Assembly (NCBI RefSeq): GCF_937952055.1
Contig: NZ_CALFYO010000008.1
Location: 94,713-158,712, forward strand
Direction: 5' to 3'
Length of the DNA stretch: 64,000 bases
From: an uncultured Piscinibacter sp.
GTDB taxonomy: Bacteria > Pseudomonadota > Gammaproteobacteria > Burkholderiales > Burkholderiaceae_C
A program made the translations under genes and the position numbers. Shown piece by piece: positions 18,649-27,248 of the stretch. Position 1 is the first letter of the stretch, and every line of letters begins with the position of its first letter. The notes beneath the pieces were generated by a model, which saw only the letters and a program-made list of their open reading frames with translations, had not been told where the DNA came from and did no database searches.

Positions 18649-20016
18649 TCAGACGTGCAGCAGCAGGTGCTCGCGCTCCCACGGCGAGATCACCTTCATG
18701 AATTCGTCGTGCTCGATCTCCTTGACCTCGGAGTAGACGGTGACGAACTCCCGGCCCAGCACGTCGTGCAGGTCTTTCTCGTCGGCGAGCCAGCCCAGCG
18801 CCTCGGACAGCGAACGCGGCAGCTGGTATTCCGACAGGTAGGCGTCGCCCTTGCACTCGGGCGTCGGGTCGATGCGGTTCTTGATGCCGAGGTAGCCGCA
18901 GGCCAGCGTGGCGGCCAGCGCCACGTAGGGATTGGCATCGGCGCCGATGACGCGGTTCTCGATGCGGCGCGCCGCAGGCGTGGCCACCGGCGAGCGGATG
19001 CCCACGGTGCGGTTGTCCGTGCCCCACTGGATGTTGATCGGCGCTGCCGTCGAGCGCGCCAGGCGTCGGTACGAGTTGACGTAGGGCGCGAACAAGGCCA
19101 TCGCCGCCGGCGTGTATTTCTGCAGACCGCCGATGTACCAGTAGAACTCCTTGCTCGGCGTGCCGTCGGGGTTGCTGAAGATGTTGCGCCCGCTGGCCGT
19201 GTCGACCACGCTCTGATGCACGTGCATCGCGCTGCCCGGCTCGCCGGCCATCGGCTTGGCCATGAAGGTGGCATACATCTCGTGGCGCAGCGCCGTCTCG
19301 CGGATGGTGCGCTTGAAGAAGAACACCTCGTCGGCGAGCCCCAGCGGATGGTCGTGGAAGAAGTTGATCTCCATCTGCCCGGCGCCGACCTCGTGGATCA
19401 GCGTGTCGACGTTGAGCTCCATCTGCTCGCAGTAGGCATAGATGTCCTCGAACAACGGGTCGAATTCGTTCACCGCATCGATCGAGTAAGCCTGTCGCGA
19501 AGTCTCGGCGCGGCCGCTGCGGCCGCGCGGCGGGCGCAGCGGCGTGTTCGGGTCGGAGTTGCGCTCGATCAGGTAGAACTCCAGCTCGGGCGCGACCACC
19601 GGGCTCCAGCCTTCGGCGGCGTAGAGGTCGCAGATGCGGCGCAGCACCGAGCGCGGCGCGTAGGGAATCAGCTGGCCGTTGCGGTCGAAGCAGTCGTGGA
19701 TCACCTGCGCCGTCGGGTCGGTGGCCCAGGGCACGATGCGCACGGTGCTCGGGTCCGGGCGCAGGTGCATGTCGCGGTCGGTGGCGTGGATGACGTCGTA
19801 GTACGGCCCCTCTTCGGGGAACTCGCCGGTCACGCCGATGGCGACGATCGCCTCCGGCAGGCGCATGCCGCGGTCCTCGGTGAACTTCTCGCGCGGCAGG
19901 ATCTTGCCGCGCGCCACGCCGGTGAGGTCGGGCACCAGGCACTCGATCTCCGTCACGCGTCGTTCATTGAGCCACTGTTCGAGTTCGGCGAAGCCGAAGT
20001 TTTTCTTGTCAACCAT
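18649..20016 (-). CDS. puuA: Gamma-glutamylputrescine synthetase PuuA-like
   Basis: A 455-residue glutamine synthetase fold enzyme. It has ECLVPDLTGVARGKILP, APELEFYLI, GAGQMEINF, PGSAMHVHQSVVD, the NSYRRL loop and NRVIGADANPYVA, as in PuuA/SpuI-type ligases that use ATP to couple glutamate to putrescine. It lacks the adenylylation tyrosine region of housekeeping GlnA. It is followed by spuC and preceded by puuD with a 103-base gap. It would start the glutamylated route (PuuA-PuuB-PuuC-PuuD), with the other three enzymes encoded in the same locus. Confidence is high for the family and good for the substrate. Confidence 0.92.
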   Translation of the reverse strand: MVDKKNFGFAELEQWLNERRVTEIECLVPDLTGVARGKILPREKFTEDRGMRLPEAIVAIGVTGEFPEEGPYYDVIHATDRDMHLRPDPSTVRIVPWATDPTAQVIHDCFDRNGQLIPYAPRSVLRRICDLYAAEGWSPVVAPELEFYLIERNSDPNTPLRPPRGRSGRAETSRQAYSIDAVNEFDPLFEDIYAYCEQMELNVDTLIHEVGAGQMEINFFHDHPLGLADEVFFFKRTIRETALRHEMYATFMAKPMAGEPGSAMHVHQSVVDTASGRNIFSNPDGTPSKEFYWYIGGLQKYTPAAMALFAPYVNSYRRLARSTAAPINIQWGTDNRTVGIRSPVATPAARRIENRVIGADANPYVALAATLACGYLGIKNRIDPTPECKGDAYLSEYQLPRSLSEALGWLADEKDLHDVLGREFVTVYSEVKEIEHDEFMKVISPWEREHLLLHV

Positions 20017-20119
20017 GTGTCACCTGAGAGTTGGGGCACAGCGTTCGGCTCGTGGCCGGTGCTTGCTGCGGGAAGGGTCGCCGCGATGGCGGCTTTCGGG
20101 CGCCTGTCGCGCCGCGCGT

Positions 20120-20908
20120 TCAGCGCGATGGCTCAGGGGCCCTGTGGCGATCGCGATAGGCGCGGCACGCATCGCCGAAGGCACGCAACAAGCGTACCGA
20201 GACCGGGTTCGATGCGGCCTGCCATTCCGGATGCCACTGCACGCACAGGTTGAACCCCGGCGCACGCTCGACCGAGAACGCCTCGACCAGGCCGTCCGGC
20301 GCCTTCGCCTCGATGCGCAGCCCCGGCGCGAGCCGTTTCACCCCCTGGCCATGCACCGAGTTCACCTGAATGCGCGGTTCGGGAAGGATCTGCTGCAGCA
20401 CGCCGCCCGGCTGCACGTCGACCGGGTGGGCGAGCCCGTAGACGCGCTCCGCGGGCGCGTCGTTCTCGCCGGCGGCTCCGCGGTGGTCGTGCTGACCCTC
20501 GACCTCGTGCACCGCTTGGTGCAGCGTGCCACCCAGCGCGACGTTGGTCTCCTGGAAGCCTCGGCAGATGGCGAACAGCGGGATGCCGCGCTCGAGGATG
20601 CGCGGGATCATCGGCAGCGTCCAGTCGTCGCGATCCGGGTCCAGCGGCAGACCGGGATCGTGCACGTCCTCGCCGAAGTGGCGCGGATGCACGTTCGACG
20701 GCGAGCCGGTGAGCAGCACGCCGTCGGCCAAGTCGAGCAAGGCGTCGAGCTCGTCGGCATGCGCCACCGGCACGATCAGCGGCAGGCCACCGGCCAGGCG
20801 CACCGCCTCGATGTACTTGCGGCCGGCGACATGGAAGGGGTGCTGGCCGAGCATGCGGTTGCACGACGGCACGAGGACGACCGGCTTCGACGAACGGGGC
20901 GCGCTCAC
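20120..20908 (-). CDS. puuD: Gamma-glutamyl-GABA hydrolase PuuD-like
   Basis: A 262-residue class I glutamine amidotransferase-like hydrolase (peptidase C26). The nucleophile Cys115 lies in FAICRGFQE and the rest of the triad, His226 and Glu228, in VQWHPEW; the NSVHGQ segment is also family-typical. It would release GABA from gamma-glutamyl-GABA, closing the glutamylated putrescine route. It begins with GTG, and the GTGA overlaps the stop of the oxidoreductase gene by four bases. Confidence 0.92.
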   Translation of the reverse strand: MSAPRSSKPVVLVPSCNRMLGQHPFHVAGRKYIEAVRLAGGLPLIVPVAHADELDALLDLADGVLLTGSPSNVHPRHFGEDVHDPGLPLDPDRDDWTLPMIPRILERGIPLFAICRGFQETNVALGGTLHQAVHEVEGQHDHRGAAGENDAPAERVYGLAHPVDVQPGGVLQQILPEPRIQVNSVHGQGVKRLAPGLRIEAKAPDGLVEAFSVERAPGFNLCVQWHPEWQAASNPVSVRLLRAFGDACRAYRDRHRAPEPSR

Positions 20909-22230
20909 AGCAGATCCCTCAGTCGGTAGTAGGCCATGCCGGCCACCAGCGCCGGCGTGCGCAGCAGCCGGCCGCCGGGGAAGGGCCGATGGCGGATGCG
21001 CGCGAAGGTGTCGAAGCGCTCGGCGTCGCCCGCGATGGCCTCGGCCACCAGCTTGCCGGCCAGGCCGGTGAGGGCCAGCCCGTGGCCCGAGAAGCCTTGC
21101 AGGTAGTAGACGTTCGACCAGTCGGAGCCTTGCCTGTCGTGCAGCCGGTCGGCGAGGCGGCCGAAGTCCGGCGCGCGGTTCATCGAGATGTCGACGAAGC
21201 CGCCCCAGGCGAATTCGATCCTGGTGTCCTTCAGTTGCGGGAAGGTGCGCGCCATTCGGCGCTGCATGCTCGCCGCGAGATTCGGCGGCGTGGCCGTGCT
21301 GTAGCTGACACGTCCCCCGTAGAGCATGCGGTGATCCAGCGTCGGGCGGAAGTAGTCGAGCACGAAATTGGTGTCGCACACCGCCGAGCCGGACGGCACC
21401 AACGACTGCGCGAGGGTCGGCTCGATGGGCTCCGAGGCGACGATGTAGGTGCCGACCGGCATCACGCGTTTCTCCAGCACCGGTGCGATGCCCTGCAGGT
21501 AGACGTTGCCGGCGAGCAGCACGTGCGAGGCGCTGACGCTGCCCTGCGCGGTACGCAGCTTCGGCAGGCGGCCGGGCAGGATCTCGGTGACGCCGGAATC
21601 CTCGTGGATCTGCACTCCGAGGCCGGCCGCGGCCGCCGCCAGCCCCAGGCTGTACTTGAGTGGATGCAGGTGACCGCCTTTCGGGTCGTGGATGCCGCTG
21701 TGGAAGCGCGGACTGGCGATCCAGTTCGGCATGTCCTGCGGCGTGATCCAGCTCGTCTCGTAGCCGTAGTCGCGCTGCATCTGCTCGTGCCAGGCCTGCA
21801 GTTCGCGCGCCTTGCGCGCGTTGACGGCCAGGCCCATGTAGCCGTCACGCCAATCGCAGTCGATGTCGAAGCGACGGCGTCGCTCGCCGATCAGTCGGAT
21901 GGCCTCGAGCGTCATGTCCCAGACGCGCTTCGAATCTTCCCGGCCGAGTTGGCCCTCGATCACCGACTGGTCGCAGGCCAGCCCGGCGATCGCCTGGCCG
22001 CCGTTGCGCCCGGACGCGCCCCAGCCGACCTGGCGTGCCTCCAGCAAGGCGACGCGGTAGCCGCGGTCGGCCAGTTCGATCGCCGCCGACAGGCCGGCGA
22101 GGCCGCCGCCGACGATGGCCACATCGGCGTCGATGTGGGACTGAAGCGAGGGGAAATGCTGCCGACGCGGCGCCGTGGCCGCGTAGTAGGAGTTCTTCGT
22201 GAGTTCGAGGTCGGTTTGCAGCAGCGACAT
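20905..22230 (-). CDS. puuB: FAD-dependent gamma-glutamylputrescine oxidoreductase PuuB-like
   Basis: A 441-residue FAD oxidoreductase of the DAO family. The dinucleotide-binding motif VAIVGGGLAGLSAA starts near residue 37, followed by the GRNGGQ flavin-contact segment typical of PuuB/OrdL proteins, and a C-terminal second FAD motif (LQGFSGHGLALTGLAGK). It would oxidise gamma-glutamylputrescine to the aldehyde with release of ammonia and hydrogen peroxide. It is translationally coupled to puuD. The 90 bases before it, after the transaminase gene, hold a REP-like GC-rich element. Confidence 0.92.
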   Translation of the reverse strand: MSLLQTDLELTKNSYYAATAPRRQHFPSLQSHIDADVAIVGGGLAGLSAAIELADRGYRVALLEARQVGWGASGRNGGQAIAGLACDQSVIEGQLGREDSKRVWDMTLEAIRLIGERRRRFDIDCDWRDGYMGLAVNARKARELQAWHEQMQRDYGYETSWITPQDMPNWIASPRFHSGIHDPKGGHLHPLKYSLGLAAAAAGLGVQIHEDSGVTEILPGRLPKLRTAQGSVSASHVLLAGNVYLQGIAPVLEKRVMPVGTYIVASEPIEPTLAQSLVPSGSAVCDTNFVLDYFRPTLDHRMLYGGRVSYSTATPPNLAASMQRRMARTFPQLKDTRIEFAWGGFVDISMNRAPDFGRLADRLHDRQGSDWSNVYYLQGFSGHGLALTGLAGKLVAEAIAGDAERFDTFARIRHRPFPGGRLLRTPALVAGMAYYRLRDLL

Positions 22231-22239
22231 AGAGAGGCT

Positions 22240-22320
22240 CAGGACTTCCGCCGGACCGCCGCGTGGACGGCCTGCGGCCCCTTGGGGGGCACCGCGCGGC
22301 GGGAGCGTGGGGGCGTCATT
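22240..22320. repeat. REP-like GC-rich intergenic element
   Basis: Between the transaminase stop and the puuB start lies a string of nested palindromes including CCCCTTGGGG, CCGCGCGG and a GGACCGCCGCGTGGACGG block. This resembles, from memory, an intergenic palindromic element widespread in Rubrivivax/Leptothrix-type genomes. Only one copy is visible in this window, so its repeated nature is untested here. It may modulate expression between the first gene and puuBDA. Confidence 0.4.
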
Positions 22321-23682
22321 TCAGGCCGCGGTCTTCAGCACCTCGGCGAGCGTGCCGACGAGCTGGTCGACGTGCTGCTTCTCGATGATCAGCGGCGGCG
22401 ACATCGCGATGGTGTCGCCGGTGGTGCGGATCAGCACGCCGCGCTGCCAGCACTCGAGGAAGATGTCGAAAGCGCGCTTGCCGGGTTGCCCGGGAAGCGG
22501 CTCGAGCTCGACGCCACCCACCAGGCCGATGTTGCGCACGTCGATGACGTGGCGCGATCCCTTCAGCGAATGCAGTGCGTCCTCGAAGTACGGCGCCATC
22601 TGCGCGCCTCGCGTCAGCAGACCCTCCTCGGCGTAGGTGTCCAGCGTGCCCAGCGCCGCGGCGCAGGCCAGCGGGTGGGCGGAGTAGGTGTAGCCGTGCG
22701 TGAACTCGATGACGTGCTCCGGGCCGGTCATGAACACATCGTGGATCGCGTCCTTGCAGAACACCGCGCCCATCGGCACGCAGCCGTTGGTGATGCCCTT
22801 GGCGACCGTCATCAGGTCGGGCACGACGCCGAAGTAATCGGACGCGAACGGCGCGCCGAGGCGCCCGAAGCCGGTGATGACCTCGTCGAAGATGAGCAGG
22901 ATGCCGTGCTTGTCGCAGATTGCGCGCAGCCGTTCGAGGTAGCCCTTGGGCGGCAGCAGCACGCCGGTGGAGCCGGCCACCGGCTCGACGATCACCGCGG
23001 CGATGGTCGAGGCGTCGTGCAGTGCGACCATGCGTTCCAGGTCGTCGGCGAGCTCGGCGCCGAATGCCGGCACGCCGCGCGAGAAGGCGTTGCGCGCGAG
23101 ATCGTGGGTGTGGCGCAGGTGATCCACGCCGCCCAGCGCCGGACCGAACAACTTGCGGTTGCCGACGATTCCGCCTACCGAGATGCCGCCGAAGTTGACG
23201 CCGTGGTAGCCCCGCTCGCGGCCGATCAGCCGGGTGCGCGTGCCTTCGCCGCGCGCGCGGTGGTAGGCGATCGCCATCTTCAGCGCGGTGTCCACCGCCT
23301 CCGACCCGGAGTTCGTGTAGAAGACCTTGTTCAGGCCCTGCGGTGTCATCTGCACCAGCCGCTCGGCCAGCTCGAAGGCCTTGGGATGCGCCATGTTGAA
23401 GGGCGGCGCGAAGTCGAGCTCGGCGGCCTGCGCGGCGATCGCCTGGACGATCTTCGGGCGCGCGTGGCCGGCGTTGACGCACCACAGTCCGGCGATGCCG
23501 TCGAGCACCTCGCGGCCCTCGGGGGTCCAGAAATGCATGCCCGAGGCCTTGGCGAGCAGCCGCGGCGCCTTCTTGAACTGCCGGTTGGCGGTGAACGGCA
23601 TCCAGTAGGCGTCCATCGAGTGCGGATGCGCCGAGCCTTCCTCACGCATTGCCAGCACGGCGGGATCGATGGCTTTGTTCAT
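22321..23682 (-). CDS. Omega-amino acid-pyruvate transaminase
   Basis: A 453-residue class III PLP aminotransferase. MDAYWMPFTANRQFK, DGIAGLWCVNAGH, YTNSGSEAVDTALK, EPVAGSTGVLLPP, IFDEVITGFGRLG and the lysine in MTVAKGITNG closely fit the beta-alanine/omega-amino acid:pyruvate transaminase group (BauA, omega-APT). It could act on beta-alanine, GABA or diamines. The true ATG at 23682 has a GAGGAG site; the longer in-frame reading is excluded. It is the first gene of the minus-strand locus and divergent from the Lrp-type regulator, which probably controls it. Confidence 0.9.
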   Translation of the reverse strand: MNKAIDPAVLAMREEGSAHPHSMDAYWMPFTANRQFKKAPRLLAKASGMHFWTPEGREVLDGIAGLWCVNAGHARPKIVQAIAAQAAELDFAPPFNMAHPKAFELAERLVQMTPQGLNKVFYTNSGSEAVDTALKMAIAYHRARGEGTRTRLIGRERGYHGVNFGGISVGGIVGNRKLFGPALGGVDHLRHTHDLARNAFSRGVPAFGAELADDLERMVALHDASTIAAVIVEPVAGSTGVLLPPKGYLERLRAICDKHGILLIFDEVITGFGRLGAPFASDYFGVVPDLMTVAKGITNGCVPMGAVFCKDAIHDVFMTGPEHVIEFTHGYTYSAHPLACAAALGTLDTYAEEGLLTRGAQMAPYFEDALHSLKGSRHVIDVRNIGLVGGVELEPLPGQPGKRAFDIFLECWQRGVLIRTTGDTIAMSPPLIIEKQHVDQLVGTLAEVLKTAA

Positions 23683-23761
23683 GGCGAAAGGCTCCTCGAG
23701 ACACTGGTCTCGCTGCGACAAAGTGTGCAATCGGAGACAGGGTGAGTCTAGAGAAATCGCA

Positions 23762-23782
23762 GCGCAATGTGCTTGCGCAATG
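23762..23782. promoter_or_regulatory. Direct repeats between lrp-like and transaminase genes
   Basis: GCGCAATG occurs twice, at 23762-23769 and 23775-23782, 13 bases apart, and the second overlaps the perfect palindrome TTGCGCAA (23774-23781). The pair lies in the 162-base divergent spacer and is a good candidate site for the adjacent Lrp/AsnC regulator. Confidence 0.45.
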
Positions 23783-23844
23783 GAGGCGGGTTCTCCCTCC
23801 AAGCTGCAATATCATTCGAACAGACAACCGAAAGACCGCAGAGA

Positions 23845-24324
23845 ATGCGAAACAACGCCTTCGACGTGCAACTGGATGCGATCGACCGGGCGATCCTGGA
23901 GGTGCTGCAGCACGAGGGCCGCATCGCCAACCAGGAGCTTGCGCAGCGCGTGCATCTGTCGCCCTCGGCATGCCTGCGCCGCGTCAAGGCGCTGGAGGAT
24001 GCCGGCGTCATCGCCCAGTACGTCGCGCTGCTCAACCCGCGCGCGGTGGGCAAGCACGGCATCAGCTACACCATCATCAACCTCGACAGCATGAACACGC
24101 CACTGCTCGAAGCCTTCGAGCAGGCGGTGCGCGACACACCGGAGATCCTCGACTGCTACTACGTCGCCGGCGCGAACGACTACCTGATCCGCTTCGCCTA
24201 CCGCGACGCCGAGGACCTGGAGCGCTTCCACTCGGAGGTGCTGATGCACCTGCCCGGGGTGTCGCGATCGAACTCGATGCTGGTGCTTCGCACCGTCAAG
24301 AAGACGACGGCCCTGCCGTTGTGA
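23845..24324 (+). CDS. Lrp/AsnC-family transcriptional regulator
   Basis: A 159-residue regulator with an N-terminal AsnC winged-helix domain (LDAIDRAILEVLQHEGRIANQELAQRV... LSPSACLRRVKALEDAGVI, about residues 8-60) and a C-terminal RAM ligand-binding domain. Lrp-family proteins usually regulate their divergent neighbour and respond to an amino acid. Here the neighbour is the omega-amino acid transaminase that opens the polyamine locus, so an amine or amino acid signal is likely. The ATG at 23845 fits family length; upstream in-frame codons are excluded. Its 3' end overlaps the convergent hemerythrin gene by 29 bases. Confidence 0.92.
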   Translation: MRNNAFDVQLDAIDRAILEVLQHEGRIANQELAQRVHLSPSACLRRVKALEDAGVIAQYVALLNPRAVGKHGISYTIINLDSMNTPLLEAFEQAVRDTPEILDCYYVAGANDYLIRFAYRDAEDLERFHSEVLMHLPGVSRSNSMLVLRTVKKTTALPL

Positions 24325-24832
24325 AGCGCAGCGGCGGCAGCGAGGCGCGGCGCCTTGCCAGCTTGGCGACGATCGCCTTGGCTTGCGGGTAGATGATCGA
24401 CTCCTCGAGCTGGATGTGCTCGCGGCAGAGTTCGACGAAGACGCCGATCGCGTGGCGCAGTTCGTCGGGGTCATACCAGCTGTAGCCTGCCGCGATGGCG
24501 CGCAGTTGCGGCGCGATCGCCAGCCAGTCCTCTTCGATCCAGCCGTGGTCCTGCTGCAGCATGCGCACGGTGGCGACCAGCGAGGGGTCGCTGGAGTTGA
24601 GCAGCGCCGGGAAGACCTTGCTCTCCTCGTCCACGTGGTGCTGTTGCGAGGTCTCGGAGAAGAAGGTCTCGATCCGGCCGGCCTCCTGCTGGGCATGGGC
24701 GTCGACGCCATGGTCGGAGAGATGCCCGAACAAGGCATCGAGCCGGTCGAGGTGGGCCGATATCTGCTGGTGGCAGGCGTCCAGCGCCTGGAAGTCGGTG
24801 CCGGGGTTCTTCGTCGGGACTGCCGCTGCCAT
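24296..24832 (-). CDS. Hemerythrin-domain protein
   Basis: A 178-residue all-helical protein with the spaced metal ligands of hemerythrin HHE proteins: His21 (ACHQQI), His65/66 with Glu69/70 (HHVDEE), His96 (QQDHGWIEED) and His139 with Glu143/144 (REHIQLEE). It would hold a di-iron centre and bind oxygen, nitric oxide or sense peroxide. It lies downstream of speB on the same strand and overlaps the regulator gene tail to tail. A link to the hydrogen peroxide made by PuuB-type oxidation is speculation. Confidence 0.87.
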   Translation of the reverse strand: MAAAVPTKNPGTDFQALDACHQQISAHLDRLDALFGHLSDHGVDAHAQQEAGRIETFFSETSQQHHVDEESKVFPALLNSSDPSLVATVRMLQQDHGWIEEDWLAIAPQLRAIAAGYSWYDPDELRHAIGVFVELCREHIQLEESIIYPQAKAIVAKLARRRASLPPLRFTTAGPSSS

Positions 24833-24898
24833 GGAACCTCCACGTCGTTGTGTGTGATTCCATTCTTCGAGTTGCTGCGTTGCAGCAGTTGCGACAGG

Positions 24899-25819
24899 TC
24901 AAGCGAGCCGCAGTCTGCCGCAGAGGTAGGTCCAGACGAAATGGGCGGCGGCCTGGCTGGTCAGCTCGGCATGGTCGTAGGGCGGAGCCACCTCGACGCA
25001 GTCCATCCCCACCAGCGGCAGGACCGCGAGTTCCTCGAGCACGGAGAGCACCTGATTGGTGCTCATGCCGCCGGGTTCGGGTGTGCCGGTGCCGGGCGCG
25101 AACGCCGGATCGAGGCAATCGATGTCCAGGCTGAGGTAGACCGGCGGGTGCCCATGTGCGGCGAGGCGTCCGCGGATCGCTTCGAGCACGGGCGCGAGTT
25201 GCGCCGGGTTGTCGAGCCCGCGCAGGTCGCGCGCGGTGAAGATCTGTCCGCCCTGGCCGCGCACGTACTCGCGCGCTTCGCGCACGCCCGCCGAGCGGAT
25301 GCCGAGCTGGGTGAAGCATTCCGGGATGACCAGTCCTTCCTGGATCGCCTCGTAGACCCAGGTGCCGTGGCCGCTCGGCTCACCGAAGTGGTCTTCCCAG
25401 GTGTCGCAGTGGGCGTCTAAGTGGATCACCGCCAGCGGCCTGCCCAGCTTCGCCCGGTAGGCGCGCAGCAGCGGCAGCGTGATGCTGTGGTCGCCGCCGA
25501 GCCAGACCATGTGGTGCGCGCGGATCAGCCGCTCCACCTGCGGAGCCATTGCCTCGCGCATCGCTGCGAGACTGGTGTTGGGCAGGGGCAGGTCGCCGGC
25601 GTCGCCGAGCTGCCCCGCGGGGCTGATGTCGAACAGCGGATGGATCGCGTCGCAAAGCATGTGGCTCGCCTCGCGGATGGCGCGCGGGCCGAAGCGGGCG
25701 CCCGGGCGATTGGTCACCGAACCGTCCCAGGCGATGCCGGCCACCGCGTAGCGCGTCTTGGCGGAGGCGGGAGGCGCCTTCAGGAAGGCGTTGTTGGAGA
25801 GGAAGGCGAAGCTGCTCAT
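24899..25819 (-). CDS. speB: Agmatinase (ureohydrolase) SpeB-like
   Basis: A 306-residue arginase/ureohydrolase. The di-manganese ligands are visible in GGDHSI (108-113), HLDAHCD (133-139) and SLDIDCLDP (230-238). It would cleave agmatine to putrescine and urea and so feed the neighbouring putrescine pathway. Guanidinobutyrase is a close alternative in this family and would also fit, since it yields GABA. Divergent from the aminotransferase at 25881 with a 61-base spacer containing an inverted repeat. Confidence 0.9.
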   Translation of the reverse strand: MSSFAFLSNNAFLKAPPASAKTRYAVAGIAWDGSVTNRPGARFGPRAIREASHMLCDAIHPLFDISPAGQLGDAGDLPLPNTSLAAMREAMAPQVERLIRAHHMVWLGGDHSITLPLLRAYRAKLGRPLAVIHLDAHCDTWEDHFGEPSGHGTWVYEAIQEGLVIPECFTQLGIRSAGVREAREYVRGQGGQIFTARDLRGLDNPAQLAPVLEAIRGRLAAHGHPPVYLSLDIDCLDPAFAPGTGTPEPGGMSTNQVLSVLEELAVLPLVGMDCVEVAPPYDHAELTSQAAAHFVWTYLCGRLRLA

Positions 25820-25831
25820 CGGTCGTCCTGC

Positions 25832-25868
25832 TGCAAACTCGCGGCGATGATACGAGCCGAGTTGCAGG
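25832..25868. promoter_or_regulatory. Inverted repeat in speB/aminotransferase divergent spacer
   Basis: CTGCAAACTCG (25832-25842) and CGAGTTGCAG (25859-25868) are inverted repeats with ten paired bases and one extra A in the left arm, separated by 16 bases. They fill most of the spacer between two divergent starts and could be a shared operator. Confidence 0.45.
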
Positions 25869-25880
25869 AGCCCTGACCCG

Positions 25881-27248
25881 ATGACGATGCACCGCTTCCG
25901 CGTCGACCGCGAAGCGCTGTCTGCCGTGCAGCAGCGCGAAGCGCAGCGCTACCTCGACACCCACCCGTGCAGCGTGACGCTGGCCGCCGACGACGCACGG
26001 CACTACCTGTTCGGCGTGCCGCTGCACTGGATGCGCGACTGGCCGGTGCCGGCCATGCTGCACGTCGCACGCGCGAGCGGCAATCGATTGTGGTGTGCCG
26101 ACGGCCATGAGTACCTCGACTTCTGCCTGGGCGACACCGGGGCGATGTTCGGCCACAGCCCGGCGCCGGTGGCGCAAGCCGTCGCCGCGCAAGCCGTCCG
26201 CGGACTCACCGCGATGCTGCCTTCGACGCTCAGCGCGGAGGTGGGCGGCCTGTTGACCGACTGCTTCCGATTGCCGCGCTGGCAGCTCACGCTCAGCGCC
26301 AGCGATGCCAACCGCTTCGTGCTGCGCTGGGCGCGTGCGGTCAGCGGCCGGCCCAAGGTGCTGGTGTTCGACGGCTGCTACCACGGCACCGTCGATGACA
26401 CGCTGGTCGACATGGATGCGCAGCAGCGCACCGTCAAGCGCGCAAGCCTGCTCGGCCAGGTGCACGACCTCGCGCTCGGCACGGTGGTGGTGCCGTTCAA
26501 CGACATCGATGCCGCGGAACACGCACTGTCGCGGGGCGACGTGGCCTGCGTGCTCACCGAACCGGCGCTGACCAACTGCGGCCTGGTGCCGCCGCGGCCG
26601 GGATATCTGCACGCGCTGCAGGACGCCTGCCGCCGCCACGGCACGCTGTTCGTGCTCGACGAGACGCACACCGTCAGCAGCGGCTGGGGCGGTCATGCGC
26701 GCGTCGAAGGGCTGGAACCCGACATGATGGTGATCGGCAAGGCGATCGCCGGCGGGCTGCCCTGTGCCGTCTACGGCTTCACCGAGGCGATGAACGGCCG
26801 CATGGAGACGGCCAAGCGGGCGTCGCCCGACGGCCACTCGGGCATCGGCACGACCTTGTCGGCCAACCTGCTGGCCATGGCGGCCTTGCGCGCCCATCTC
26901 GCCGAGGTGATGACGCCGCACGCCTATGCCGAGATGCTGGCCACGGCCTCGATCCTCGAGGCGCGGCTGCGCGAAGTCATTGCCGGTGCCGGTGCGCCGT
27001 GGTCGGTGACGCGGCTCGGCGCACGCATGGAGCTGCAGTTCTGCGTGCGGCCGCCACAGACCGGCGCGCAAGCGCGGGCAGCGATGGACGACGAACTGGA
27101 GCGCTGCCTGCACCTGTGGCTGCTCAATCGCGGCATCCTCATCACACCCTTCCACAACATGCTGCTCGTCGCGCCCGACACGCAGCCCGTCGACGTCGAG
27201 CCGCTGGCGCAGGCGCTGGGCGAGTTCATCGTGGCGGTGCGTGCATGA
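25881..27248 (+). CDS. Atypical class III aminotransferase (GSA-like)
   Basis: A 455-residue PLP aminotransferase of class III with the PLP lysine at about residue 287 (MVIGKAIAGG). It differs from the other four class III enzymes in the window. The usual SG(S/T)EA phosphate-binding motif reads SASDANRF, and the DEVxTGF stretch reads LDETHTVSSGWGG (260-270). It is nearest to glutamate-1-semialdehyde aminomutase-like proteins, but there is no haem context here. It overlaps the next gene by four bases (ATGA). The substrate is unknown; proximity to agmatinase suggests a guanidino or amine compound. Confidence 0.8.
   Translation: MTMHRFRVDREALSAVQQREAQRYLDTHPCSVTLAADDARHYLFGVPLHWMRDWPVPAMLHVARASGNRLWCADGHEYLDFCLGDTGAMFGHSPAPVAQAVAAQAVRGLTAMLPSTLSAEVGGLLTDCFRLPRWQLTLSASDANRFVLRWARAVSGRPKVLVFDGCYHGTVDDTLVDMDAQQRTVKRASLLGQVHDLALGTVVVPFNDIDAAEHALSRGDVACVLTEPALTNCGLVPPRPGYLHALQDACRRHGTLFVLDETHTVSSGWGGHARVEGLEPDMMVIGKAIAGGLPCAVYGFTEAMNGRMETAKRASPDGHSGIGTTLSANLLAMAALRAHLAEVMTPHAYAEMLATASILEARLREVIAGAGAPWSVTRLGARMELQFCVRPPQTGAQARAAMDDELERCLHLWLLNRGILITPFHNMLLVAPDTQPVDVEPLAQALGEFIVAVRA

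Noticed and set aside
20989..23745. 918-codon open frame antisense to puuB and the transaminase
   Set aside because: Shadow of high-GC third codon positions; no domain features, no ribosome site.
24840..24898. TGCTGC/GCAGCA hairpin after speB as terminator
   Set aside because: Arms are only six bases, there is no T-run, and the hemerythrin gene follows on the same strand; too weak to list.
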